A stretch of 28,672 nt of DNA, from NCBI GenBank assembly GCA_036897625.1, contig JAYMTA010000443.1, positions 1 through 28,672 of the forward strand. Direction: 5' to 3'. Source of the stretch: Pelargonium cotyledonis. Its lineage: Eukaryota; Streptophyta; Magnoliopsida; Geraniales; Geraniaceae. Numbering within the stretch: the first letter of the stretch is position 1; each line of letters starts with the position of its first letter. Positions 1-10,879 of the stretch are shown one piece after another. A model generated the notes under the pieces. That model had not been told where the DNA came from. It searched no databases and was given only the letters and a program-made list of their open reading frames with translations. A program made the position numbers and the translations under genes.

Positions 1-649
1 GGGGCGGGAAAGGGAAGTGTATGGTTTCATTGGAAGATGCTACCCGAAGGAGCCGGAGGACCTGAGGCGCATGCTAAAGGTCATGATGTGGGTTTAGCAA
101 TTACGGGGATAAATTACGTTGAGACCTCTCCCCATCAAATCTGGTCATTCGGACGAGCTTCCAGAGTTGTACTTCGAATTCTATGATGCAGCGGACGCTC
201 TAATGATCGAGACAAAGAAGTCATGGATCTACTTAGATAACATCCTGCTCCTGAAAAGGTGCAACCCCAAGGATATGAGGGAGTTCTTCCGTCGTGGTGA
301 CTAAATGGAGACCACCAGCTTGAGGTAGGGTCAGGTCTTGGGTTGGTGGTTTCTATCGGTCTGATCCATTTTAAGGGAAAGGAAAGTCTGGAGCGCTCGG
401 CATTGTAACACAAATCGGGGGGAAGAAGGCTTGCCTCAGGACCCGGATATGCTAGGGTGATCTGTGTCTCTTCTGCTCACGAAAGTACACCTGTGCTTAT
501 GGAAATATTGACACTTTAGTTAGGTTTGGTTTGGTTTGTTAGTTAGTTAGGTTTGTTTTCGCTTTAGACCAGTTTTCTATTCTGTTTTAGTTTCGATGTT
601 TTCTAGGACTTGCCTTTTTAATAAAGTCTTTCTTTCATGTTAAAAAAAA
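1..649 (+). pseudogene. Decayed coding-like fragment with mRNA-style 3' end
   Basis: One reading frame starting at base 2 stays protein-like to a TGA..TAA-type end at about 303, but it is broken by in-frame TAG (95-97) and TAA (110-112). It reads REVYGFIGRCYPKEPEDLRR before the stops and continues after them with segments such as KSWIYLDNILLLKRCNPKDM. I do not recognise the protein. About 300 bases of T/G-rich, UTR-like sequence follow, then AATAAA at 620-625 and a run of eight A at 642-649. That spacing is typical of a polyadenylated mRNA end, so this may be the 3' end of a retrocopy or of a retroelement. The fragment is more GC-rich than the spacer to its right. The 5' part lies outside the window. 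Confidence 0.4.
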
Positions 650-3351
650 CATCTTATATTGTTAGACTTATTATTCATTAATTAAATTATTTGAATTATT
701 ATTTATAAATATTAGAAGATAAATCAAACAATTTTCATCTTGATAAACGTCAACGGGGGCACCTACCTAATTTATACAGGAGAATTATAACATTTTATTG
801 TATGTTTTTTTTATACAAAACATGAAGTATTATACAATTTGTAATAACGTGTATTGAGCCTAATTTTGAATTCATTTTTACGAGCCAAATTTTCTTAACA
901 TATCCATTTTATCGATACTAATGTACATCCTATTAACAACCTCTTAAACTTACACTTCTTCTAGTTGAAGCATGCTTGAAAACTATTGAGCTAAAATGAC
1001 ATAATTGTCCTATCATCGTGACCCACCGTGACATTAGCTTTACCAATCATGAAATGTCACATTATCTTTTTTTCCCTCCATTTTGTTAGCATAAATAACG
1101 TTTACAAAATTAGTTTTGGTATTAAAATAATATAAATTCTACTCGTCATGTGTCACATCATGTGATGATAGAGCCCACAAATTTGTACTCTAAACCAAAT
1201 AAAAATTAGTTTATGTCAAGACACTAATAATATAATGACAACTCATTAAAATTGTAAATGTATTAGGTGCTTCGCTCCCACTAATTTATTGCGATGTCAC
1301 ATGAGAGAGAGAAAGAGAATTCAATAAGGAGATGACATCTCATTAAATTTTAATCATACTCACTTTAATAAATTTGTGGGAATAGAGCAATACACTAAGT
1401 CCTTATTTTTTGATGAGGTGCAACAATCTTATTGAAGACTTGTTTAAATCAATTAATTATAGAATTAAATTATCATTTCTTTCTACATATTATAGTGTAA
1501 AGAATTTTGTCACTTTCAAAATTTTAGAATTGCATAATGTAGTCTTGTTTTATGTCGTTCTCATATATAAAAGAAGAAAAGATTTTGAAAATGAGTTTAT
1601 GGACTACCTCTATTGTGCGACAAATATAAATCCAAATCATTTTAGACCACCAAAGTGGTCTTGATTCTCAATTCTCACTTTACATTTGGAGCTATCTAGA
1701 TGATAATTACTAATTTTGGACCACATTGTAGTCACCATATGTACTTGAAGTTGAGGCCAATAACATTTTCAAATCAACTACTTTATTGTGAGTCCATCAA
1801 AATCATAATGAAATGGAATCGAGTGGGTGGTGGTGAAGTTGAATTTTGGGTCCTTTGTGACCATTGAATGTTGATCAAATTGGTAGGACCTCTTTCCCTT
1901 TCTAGGCTTTTGTTTTGCTCGTTTGCTTCTCCAAGAGCTGCCTCTTCATCCCACTTTTTCATTGCCATAGGCTACTACTTGTAGTAGTGCTATCTCCAAC
2001 TATTTGATTTAGGTTGTTCATCATGGATAAAATGTTCATTTGTCACAAACATTCAATTGTGTTCATCCTAACCATAGTACCGTAAAAATGGTATTAACGA
2101 GAAAGACCCAGTTTCAATTAAATTTGACTAACAGAATGTGTTGACAAAGTTAGTTGATTAACGTTATTTGAATAAAAATTTTCAACTATCATACGCTTTA
2201 AACAAATAGTACATAGATATACATTCGTTTCAATTATGAGTTTTTCACATGTTAAGAAAATATGTTAAATAATTTTTTTACTCTTATAGAAAGACATAAC
2301 TCATCATTGATAGTTCACTACTAATATATTTTTCAACTCTAATGCTAAAAAAATTGCATCTGCAATATGAAAGTCATTACGATAAATAATATTATTAAAA
2401 TCGTTGTTAAAAGTTGAAAATGACATTTATTTTGAAACAAGAGTTGGACTCTAGAATTTGAAATGAAGTATATACGAAAGCTACCTAACAATATTATATC
2501 AGAATCATTTTGATACATAATATTGCATAAATAAACATCAAGGACAAAAAGACATACAAAAAATACATCAAACAGAAGTTGAACACTGTCTAAGAACTTG
2601 TTCTGCCCATCACCCTCTACAAGCTTGCTTTTGAACCTTCTGATTCTCCGGAAATAAATCAACACCTGAGATTCAACAGTCATTTTCAAAATATTTAGTG
2701 AATGAATGGCAAAACAAGTTGTGTTCAAAATATCCTAAACCGTAACCAATATACTAATGAAACGCAGAAATCACATTCGGTTAACCTTCACAAATTCTAA
2801 ACATGGCTTTGTGTTGGAAAAGTAAAAAATTTCTATACATAAATAATTACTCTTATTTAGTTATCTAAGCATAGCATGATGTGCAGCTGGCTCATCCTAG
2901 AGAAAAGAAAATTATATATTAAGAGTATGAAGCCCAAAGTACCCAATTACAAACATTTATTTTTTCCGATGATAAAAAACTTCAAGTGGATCTTTAAACA
3001 TTGTGATAGTATATAGTTATCCTTTCTTTCAAAGTCAATGAATATTATCATTTTCTAATTAAGGAGACATTTTTTTCCGCTATCTATCATTATCTAAAAA
3101 CATATTATCAGCCTACGGAAACTTCAAGAAATGGACATTATGTTAATAAGAATTAGGCATAAGTATGATGGTACCACAGTAGTTGTGAAAAGCAAGAGAT
3201 ATCACGAATGCAATAGTAAGAGTGGGGGAGACGAATTGCACTTTGGGTCAGTATTCTTCTACTTTCTTTGACTGCTAATCTAAAAGTCATAGCTTAGTTC
3301 AAAGTTCAAAATAAAATAAGTTTACCTTATAGCAGTAACATCATAGATTCT
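650..3351. other. AT-rich spacer, no supported gene
   Basis: The stretch is strongly AT-rich, and its short open frames have no recognisable domain or conserved splice pattern. The part next to 3352 should contain the 3'UTR of the plastid S10 gene, which is transcribed leftward. A donor-like site lies on the minus strand near 3323 (AAG followed by gtaaac), so a 3'UTR intron is possible but unproven. A minus-strand open frame at 2345-2728 gives a hydrophobic, low-complexity product, and I do not call it a gene. Confidence 0.6.
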
Positions 3352-5200
3352 TTAGAGCTTGACCTGCACATCGACTCCAGCAGGAATTATAAGTTGCATT
3401 AAGGAATCTATTGTTTGAGCAGTTGGGTATAGAATATCAATAAGGCGCTGGTGAGTTCGGATCTCAATATGCATTCTTGCATCCTTGTGCACATGTGGGG
3501 ATGTGAGCATACAGTAAATCCTTTTCTTGGTCGGTAATGGCACAGGGCCCATGGTCTTTGCATTCGTACTCTTTGCGGCATCAATGATCAGTTTGCAAGA
3601 GTCCTCAATAAGGGGCGTCCAATAAGACCTAAGTCTGATTCTAATTTTCTGCTTTGGTGCCATCTGCAAATGAAAATATTAAGGGTTTGCTATACAAAAA
3701 AAATCCCATTATGGGGACAAAAGAATACAAAAAGCAGACATGATTTGGGCATGAAAAGAAAAAGGTACTATGCTTAGACACAAGAATATCTTTCTAATGA
3801 GGTTTGGACTGAAGATAAGATTATTGTCTGCAATGTTGCTAATTTTCAATTTCAACCACTTAATTTGCTCATTTGGCCTCTCTGCATCAACGGTGCAGAA
3901 CAATTGATGGAAACACTTTACTGAAATCAGCTAGAAACCTACGGTCAACTAACGAAGAAGCAGTCAAGAAGAATCAGTTGCAACATGCCAAAAGTCCTGC
4001 TCTGTGAAGGTTTTGGAGGGTAAACTCAGCATATGACTCAAATCTCTCCACCACAATCATCCTGAGTATTATATTTTATGCAAAAATGATAAAGGTAAAC
4101 TGATCATGGCATATACAGATTGGTCAAGAAAGCTCATTTTGCTTTCAAATAGCCCAAGGACTAGATATTGCTAGAAACTCTGTCATAATGTGTCAAATGG
4201 CATAACTAACAACCACAATTTACAAATAGAAGTAACCTATCTAGACTGAAAGTCAAGAACCATTTAGCCACTAAAATATTTTGGGTACTGTGAAGCTAGA
4301 GGTAAGTGGAACTATTGCAATTCGCAAAGCCGCAGTAAAAGCCAAGAATAGTTTTAACACTTTTGCGTATAAGAACATAAATATAATTAAACATGTGAGC
4401 GCCTAAGAAGCTAACAATATCAAATGAACAACAAGAAATACTTAATGAAGATAAAGATATGATACCTGGTCAGCATCTGCACTAATACTGAGTGTCGTAG
4501 GCTCTCCAGCCTAAAAAACCAACAAACAAGAATCAATATCAATAATCACCTCAAATGCAGCAACTGACAGACCAATGCAATTATGCTTCATTAGCTTAAC
4601 TGTAATATGATTCGCATTTCATGAAACCCACTAGCTGAAATAACTAAATTATCCACATTTGGGGAATTTGTTTCCTTCCCCACAAGTCATGTATTTAAAC
4701 TTATGCTTCAAATATTACAAAGATATGCTTCACATATTATGCAATTCCACATTCCACAGAAGAAAATCCAAAGCACATCACAAGTCACGTTTTTTGCATG
4801 TATTCTTGAGAAACCCAATAATTGAAAAGTTAATATAATCCACATTTTATGAAACCCATTAACTGAAATAGCTAAATTATCCACACTCAATGAAAAAAAT
4901 TCCAAATTTCGGTCTATGTCGAACACTGAGCTCCAACAATTATCAAATGAAGATATAGGAACAAACCTCGGCAGGGATTTCTGCAGAAGTTTCTTCAGAG
5001 CCTTCTTCTGGTTCCAAATCTTCAGCAGCAGCACGAGTCCTGGCCGGTGAGTGCGAGGGTTTTAGGGTTTTAAGCTTCAGAGAGGCATAGGTGGAAGAAG
5101 GGAGAGAAAAAGAAGAGAATTTGGGTTTGGTGGAGATGGAGGAGGAGCTGGAGAGTGGGAGAGAAGGGTACAGACTCGCAGAGATTGAAGAAATCGCCAT
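3352..5200 (-). CDS. RPS10: Plastid 30S ribosomal protein S10 (nuclear-encoded)
   Basis: This nuclear gene encodes S10 of the chloroplast 30S subunit, a head-domain protein. There are three exons: 5200-4967, 4510-4466 and 3663-3352, with introns of 456 and 802 bp. All junctions are GT-AG and phase 0, giving 196 aa. Residues 1 to about 57 are Ser/Thr/Leu-rich with few acids, as in a stromal transit peptide. An acidic linker follows. The S10 domain runs from Met94 to the end and includes APKQKIRIRLRSYW, the signature GPVPLPT at 132-138, and TAQTIDSLMQL near the C terminus. From memory the Arabidopsis homologue (At3g13120) is of similar length with a near-identical core. The ATG at 5200 is the first in frame before the Ser-rich leader. 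A GA repeat lies directly upstream of it. Confidence 0.95.
4615..4888. repeat. Three imperfect direct repeats in S10 intron 1
   Basis: A 46-bp unit at 4615-4660 (core ATGAAACCCACTAGCTGAAA) recurs at 4843-4888 with about five mismatches. A more diverged copy lies between them at about 4804-4845. All three share a GAAACCCA..TGAAA..TAA..ATCCACA skeleton. They lie inside intron 1 of the plastid S10 gene and look like local tandem duplication. Confidence 0.75.
5055..5073 (-). promoter_or_regulatory. Telo-box-like AAACCCTAA inside S10 exon 1
   Basis: On the minus strand the sequence reads AAAACCCTAAAACCCT. This contains AAACCCTAA, the telo-box core often found near the starts of plant ribosomal-protein genes. 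Here it lies within the transit-peptide coding region rather than the 5'UTR, and it encodes part of the Lys/Leu-rich leader. Any regulatory role is inference. Confidence 0.35.
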
Positions 5201-5203
5201 TGA

Positions 5204-5250
5204 ACCTCTCTCTCTCTCTCTATTTCTCTCTCTTTTATCTCTTTCGCTCT
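5204..5250. repeat. CT/GA microsatellite in the S10 5'UTR
   Basis: The plus strand carries an interrupted (CT)n run from about 5207 to 5239. In the transcribed orientation this is a GAGAGA tract that ends a few bases upstream of the ATG. Such tracts are common in plant 5'UTRs and can bind GAGA-binding BPC factors. No binding can be shown from the sequence. Confidence 0.8.
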
Positions 5251-5279
5251 ATTTGCTGTGGCGCTTTCGAACACATTGA

Positions 5280-6726
5280 CTGTCCCAGCATGCTCTGTTT
5301 CGTTGTATTATCCACATGTTTGATTTTTTTTTTATTTAATTTTTTTGCAGTGCAATAATATATACTATATTTTATTTTTCAATGAGTCCCAGCTATTATA
5401 CTGATAAGCCCATACTGTGGTTTTAATGGGCTTTCCTAGATATTTTTCATTGGTATTTTAGAACCCTATTCCTCCCCATAAATTCAATTGATTATTTAAT
5501 TTTATAATTAATATTGGTAATAATTCATATATTTAAGACAAAAATATATCATAAAAAACATAACACTTGTTTTTAGAATAAAAACATAAAAACCAAAATG
5601 ACATTGATTATAGAAAAGAAGAAATATAATGTTCATTTAAAATGTCATTAAAGATTATAATCGTCTTAGAAAAGATATATAAGCCTCCAGTCGAATATGC
5701 AATAAGTTAACACAGATTTTCTTAAATTAATGGTAACAAATTAAATAACTCATAATAAACTTATTATTAAAGTGATAATAAAAATCATAGTAGACTTTTT
5801 TATCTTTAAATATGTTTTGAATAGTCATTAAGGTTTGTGATGATCATAATGATCAATTGGGTGGTTTGTTTTGTAGTTGCAAGCCAGCAATCTTATAGTA
5901 TTTGTTTGTTGGTTTGCTGCAGTGAAGTATAGATACCACTTTTGTGCATCCATCATCCATAACTTGGTCAATTTGTTTGGCTGCAGTGTAAAGCTGGTAG
6001 TTTGATTATGATTTTAGGTTAATTAAATTAAAGTCACCATACCGAGTCATGTCGATCAAACAGTAGCTTCTATGATTGTGATTTTAGTTTAATTAAATCA
6101 AAGTCACCGTTACCGAGTCATATCAGATCAAATAGTTTAAGCACTACTGTCTATAACCATAGATATTTATAATATAAAAAAATCATTGTGGAATAATGTA
6201 TTGGTAAAGCAGAGGTTTAATGAGAGTTTATTGGCTTATGGTTACAATCCCACACCGGTAAAGAAAGAGAGAGGTACACAAAGGAGATGGTTATAAAACA
6301 AAGTGAGAACTGATGTGTGAAACCATGATCCTTCAGGCAGTCCCCGGGATGTGATGAGTGGTTAACAGCTCGCAAGATGTTTGCGAAAGGAGTGTCCGCC
6401 CCAACGCCTGTTTACGACAACTGGGCACTCCAATTCATACCCACCTGATCCCCAACTTATTATTAGTTTTTTTACGTAACAACTGATGTTCGAACTTGAG
6501 AACATGATCCCAACTTGTTATATCAGTTCAATATTTTGATTCATATTTGTACTGTCAAGACAAAGGACTGCAAAAAGATAATATATTTAACAAAATATGA
6601 AGTTGATACCTTTCATTCCTGATATTATGGACAAAACCACAAAACAGCATTCCCATGAAACTGATTGGTAAGCTATGTAAAACACCCAGTATCTTAACAT
6701 AGATACATGGAGTTCATGAGTACCTC
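5280..6726. other. Spacer between the S10 promoter and WSS1-type gene 3' end
   Basis: The left part should hold the S10 promoter. The right part should hold the 3'UTR of the metalloprotease gene, because both genes read leftward. The middle is AT-rich and contains a tandem duplication near 6001-6137. A GC-richer block at about 6320-6450 contains GTCCCCGGGATGTG and a Cys/Pro-codon-rich stretch, which looks repeat-derived, but I cannot assign it to a family. No supported gene is present. Confidence 0.55.
6001..6137. repeat. Tandem duplication of a ~67-bp unit
   Basis: The segment 6001-6064 and the segment from about 6072 to 6137 share the skeleton GATT.TGATTTTAG.TTAATTAAAT.AAAGTCACC..ACCGAGTCAT.TC..GATCAAA. 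Differences are scattered substitutions and one- or two-base indels, so this is an old tandem duplication in non-coding DNA. Confidence 0.8.
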
Positions 6727-9526
6727 TCAAGTGCCAAGATTGGGTGCTCTGGATGACATAGGTGGACCATTGGAATATCTCCACTGCTCACATGCTGAAC
6801 ATTTGTCCAGTTTCGCGCTATTCTCCAAAGTACAGAATTTACAAAACCAGCTTTTGTACTTCGTATCAGCATATTTGGGCTTTTGAGTTCCACAGAGCTT
6901 GCACAGAGGAGCTAATGGCTGTAACAATCCATGCCATTCATTGTAAGAGACTCGTGTCAGTATTAGTAGGAAGATAGCAAAAGCATAAGATTGATATGAC
7001 GATAAAAGATGAAGAGGACTAGATATGTCTAAAGCGATTGTGAAAAAGGGCTCCTTCTGAATGCAAATGTACAGATAGCACTGAACAAAGTAGCAGAATG
7101 TTCGGCATGGAATACAGAAGACAAAAAGAAGCAGAAATATAACTGCTTCTCGTTGTGATTCAAACAATTCGTTCTCATCTATGCAACTGCACATAAATCC
7201 AGTCATAACTGTCACCATAGGAGATACCTTACCAACAGTTTCACTTTTCTTTAACATGTAAATAGCTTTCCACATTTCATATGTATGTGATTGTTGCATT
7301 ATCCTTTATAAAGTTTAACTATCTAATTGTGTCGATCCTTGTCATCTATGTTTTCAAGCATAAACATTTCAGTCCAAAGAAGAAAAAAGAAAAGATTAAG
7401 CCAACATATAATCATTCAAGATGATAGCTCTAACGTAAACCGAAAAGTTAAATAAAAATGAAATACTATCATTTTGCAGACTTACTGGATTCAATAAGGT
7501 GCATGTTCCACACTCCCACATAGCACATTCGTCTCGGGTATCTGCTGAAATTAGATTTTGCACGTGCTGAGGTGAAGCACTCGATTCTGGGTAGTAATCA
7601 AATGACTGAGAAGCTACACTACTATCCAATTCAACACTCCGTTTTCTAGATTTGGTATCATGATCATGAGTGGAGCCAAGATTTGATGGGCCATTTGTCA
7701 AATCCACAAATCTAGATCCTGATTTACCATTTGAAGATTGAAAGGATGAACTGCTTTCTGATTTACAACCTTCTTTTTTATCATTTGAACCATGATTTAT
7801 AGAATTAATTGGACGCTTTCCTCCATTTGTGATGTCATTTGGGGGATTGCAGCTGTTCTCCTCATCTCCAGAAATGTCAATAAACTGAGAACCGCACCAG
7901 ATTTCATCTTGAAATCTTCTTTCAGCAGCCATTGCAGCAGCCTGTATTGGACTAAGAGAAACCATAATTGTGCTATCACCACCTAGGCGTTTAGGCCCAG
8001 ATGGTAGTAGAGATCCTAGCCGTGCTCTCTTTTGCGCAGCACCTAATGCAGTTTGACGAAGAGAAGAAAGAGGAGGTTGATGGGAGAAACCACCCAAACG
8101 CCTCCCAGGAAGATCAAATCCTTCTGCTGTGCCAGTAATTCCCTTGGCCATTAACTCCTCACATTCCTGTAAATTTTAAAATCATCACGTGTGCAAGAAA
8201 GAGATAAGTGAAGGGTAATAGTAGCATACTGCAGGCATAAACCAGTTTCATGTTCTTCTTGAAAAAAATCAAAGTTTCTAGAATATGATCCAAACTATAA
8301 ATTTTCATACAAATAGTCTAATGGGCAGTCATGATTCATGTGCATAAGGCTCCCACCAATGTGGAAATCTAGGGAGGGGCGATTTTGTACGCAGCCTTAC
8401 CCCATCTAGTTGATCATCAGCCTTACCGTTGCGGCAAATATCAGTTTCAGTAGAGCTGATATATTACCTCAAAAAAAGAAGCTAAATAGCTAAGCCATCC
8501 ACAAACTGAAACTATCTGAACAAATAGTGGGTTTGGGAAATAAAATAGGAATATGTGTGTAGACCATATGTCGCGTTCCAATTCTATTGGCCACCAACAA
8601 GTATTTTGGAGCAGAAGGAAAAAAATTGTATGGCTAAAACATCAATGTTCAAAAAGAGATTATTAATCACATTTGACGTAAAAGAGTTGTACAAGCCTGA
8701 TTTTACCGCTGCTTAATTCTACCTTGTCAACAATGTTCATCACCAAGAAACCCTAATTTGGCTGGACCGATACACAGGAGTGACATTTTTACTTTCTAAA
8801 TACACTTTTATACATATATGTGAGTATATTTTATAGACCATGCACTATAATTCAGTATCTCACAGTCTAGACCTCAGTTACGGAGCAAGAATTTAAAAGA
8901 TAATCCATCTATCAACATTAACTTGTCCATGGTTTTGAAGTAATTATGAAATATGTTCATACAAGTGCGATTGACAGTTGATACAGGAATATAGTTAGGA
9001 CTTATTCCATGAAAAGGGAATTTGCCAGAAGCATCCTTCTAGAAAACAGAAAGATTCAAAGAGATAAGAATTACCTTTCTCAATTCATCCCAGAGCTTGT
9101 AGAAACTGGCATTGTGAGGACCATGTGCATTATGGCAAAGCTCATGAAGCATTGTGTCGAGAACCTGATTGAAAGGAATGAAATCCCAGTCCCTGTTCGG
9201 CCTCCGAAGCCTCAGTTTCACATGCACACCACCTCCCACATTCAACCCCAGAAGAGATGGATTCTTAGGACTGCATATATACAATAAATGAAGCACTTCT
9301 ATATTTCCCAGCAAATGAAGAATACATTTCCTACAGCATAAAAAGAATCAAATAGAAAAGTAAGTAGTTACCAGAATTCAGAGAGAACCTTAACCCGCCA
9401 TTTGTGCTTGCGCATAATTGGCTGGACCTGTTTGGCTATTCGATCTAAAATCTTCCTGGCTTCATCTTCTCCGGGCTTTTTTAGGGCTTTGACTTCCCAA
9501 ACATTGTAAAGATCACCCACGTTCAT
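6727..9526 (-). CDS. WSS1A: WSS1/SPRTN-type DNA-protein-crosslink protease
   Basis: This is a nuclear metalloprotease of the WLM family, whose members cleave proteins covalently trapped on DNA. The coding exons are 9526-9372, 9270-9075, 8166-7486 and 6918-6727, all with GT-AG junctions, giving 407 aa. The WLM domain covers about residues 1-150. Its zinc-protease motif HELCHNAHGPH is at 94-104, with catalytic Glu95 and ligands His94, His98 and His104. Two RanBP2-type zinc fingers follow: W334/C336/C339/N343/C350/C353, split across the last intron, and W368/C370/C373/N377/C384/C387. Between these domains are two SUMO-interaction-like segments, FIDIS (212-216) followed by acids, and FVDLT (270-274). 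I chose MNVGDL as the start by comparison with the remembered Arabidopsis WSS1A (At1g55915). An in-frame ATG at 9577 would add 17 residues. Confidence 0.93.
8336..8458 (-). mobile_element. Au-like SINE relic in a WSS1-gene intron
   Basis: Read on the minus strand, the segment contains GGTAAGGCTGCGTACAAAAT, then CCCCTCCCTAGA, then CACATTGGTGGGAGCCTTATGCAC. From memory this arrangement matches the 3' half of the plant Au SINE family (GGTAAGGCTGCGTACAAT, a pyrimidine-rich segment, then GGGAGC..GTGCA). It lies in the 908-bp intron between coding exons 2 and 3, in the same orientation as the host gene. The tRNA-like head is degraded. Confidence 0.6.
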
Positions 9527-9597
9527 TCTTAACTCTCTAAGTGTTGAAACCAAAGTTGTCCACTCCCTTTCAGTCAAGATTTTATATTTGTTTCACC

Positions 9598-10480
9598 GCT
9601 GAGACAGTATATGCTAGATACCGGGCTGCACTAATAGACATTTACAGGTATACAGAAAAATGAACATAAACCAGAGTTTTAAGAAGTGACATGTAGTTAA
9701 TCTGAGTGATTAAATAAAAACGAAAACAACTAAATCCAAGAGAATCAAAATAGTGTCTCAATTTACTATCAAAATATATAGCCAACTAGGATTAATACCA
9801 TCCACATTACCCATTACAACATAAAGCAACTCATCTACCAATATCCATCACTCTTCACCATTTTTAACATTCAAAATTGGACTCATATATAGAATGTACA
9901 ATAGTCGCTGCTCTCACTCTAGTTTAAGCAATAGCAAAACTAGCAACCTGCTAATACAAGTAAACACGAGTCTTTCAATAACTCCATTAGCATACATCTT
10001 CACAATTACTGGTTTATCCAACCCAGGCATGGCCTAACTTGTTTATGAAATAGGGTTTAGTCCTCATGTATTATAATCAACGTGGGACCGTACAAAAACT
10101 ATAATTAAGAACCAAGCATTTGACAAATATGTTTTTTTTTCCGGCAGCTAGGGCCAAAAGATCGACCATCCAGGGCCGGACAAGAACATTAAAAACAATG
10201 CCATGAAATCTAATGGTAATCCAGAAAGCAAATTTAAGAGCCCAAACTAGCCAACAATGCAGAATTAAAATTTGGGTCAATCATAGATACACAAAACATT
10301 CGATTGCGAAAAAATTGAACATCAATTATGGAAACGGAGGATGTAGAGTACCTTGGACGAGTTGGGTTCGACAAAAGCTGATGGGCTGTTGTTTATGGTG
10401 TGCTTGGGTTTCGACAAAATGAGAAACTGAGGGTAAGAGGCTATGAGGAGCGCGCTTCGTCGTGCGTCTGGAAAGACGAA
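9598..10480 (-). other. Probable 5'UTR intron of the WSS1-type gene
   Basis: The minus strand has a strong donor at 10351 (TCCAAG followed by gtactc) and an acceptor ending at 9599 (ctgtctcag), 72 bases upstream of the chosen ATG. This implies a first non-coding exon ending at 10352 and starting somewhere near 10400-10480, plus an intron of about 750 bp. No in-frame coding extension is needed. The transcription start cannot be fixed from sequence alone. Confidence 0.5.
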
Positions 10481-10879
10481 CCAGCGCCAATCTCTTTTTT
10501 TTTTTAATCACAAGATGCAATTTTGTTTTTGGGGAGCTTTTCAAATGCCACTACGAACCGTGTAAAATGGTTCGAAGCTTGTTCAAGCCGGTTATTATAA
10601 ATCAGGAATTTTTTTTTTTTTTTTGGAAAGATGGCAAATTGTCACAGGCCGAGAGAATTGGATCCGCACGGCACTCCATTTCTCCCGTTTTCGGAAAGAG
10701 GGCCAAAAAGACCGGTCTTTTTCATGGATGTCAAGCAATATAAGCGCACATATTCTAGTCAAAGATGTTACATCTGCACAAGTAGCACATTGATCAGCAT
10801 CTGTCTCGCAAATATAGAAGCATACCGCATGACAAAGATCATCCTTAAGACGCTTGAGAGAGACTCATTCTTGTGGGAC
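10481..10879. other. Spacer upstream of the WSS1-type gene
   Basis: The stretch has two poly-T tracts, near 10495-10505 and 10608-10624, and no convincing coding content. It probably includes the promoter of the leftward metalloprotease gene. I see nothing else supportable here. Confidence 0.5.

Noticed and set aside
2345..2728. 127-residue minus-strand open frame downstream of the S10 gene
   Set aside because: The product is low-complexity and hydrophobic with no domain. It may include S10 3'UTR sequence, but there is no evidence it is translated.
6320..6450. GC-richer block as an exon or RNA gene
   Set aside because: There is no consistent frame and no tRNA or snRNA fold that I can support. 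It is probably a repeat fragment.
6727..7299. Unspliced 190-residue reading of the last WSS1-type exon
   Set aside because: Only the last 63 codons match the family. The upstream part is intron, with a good acceptor at 6919.
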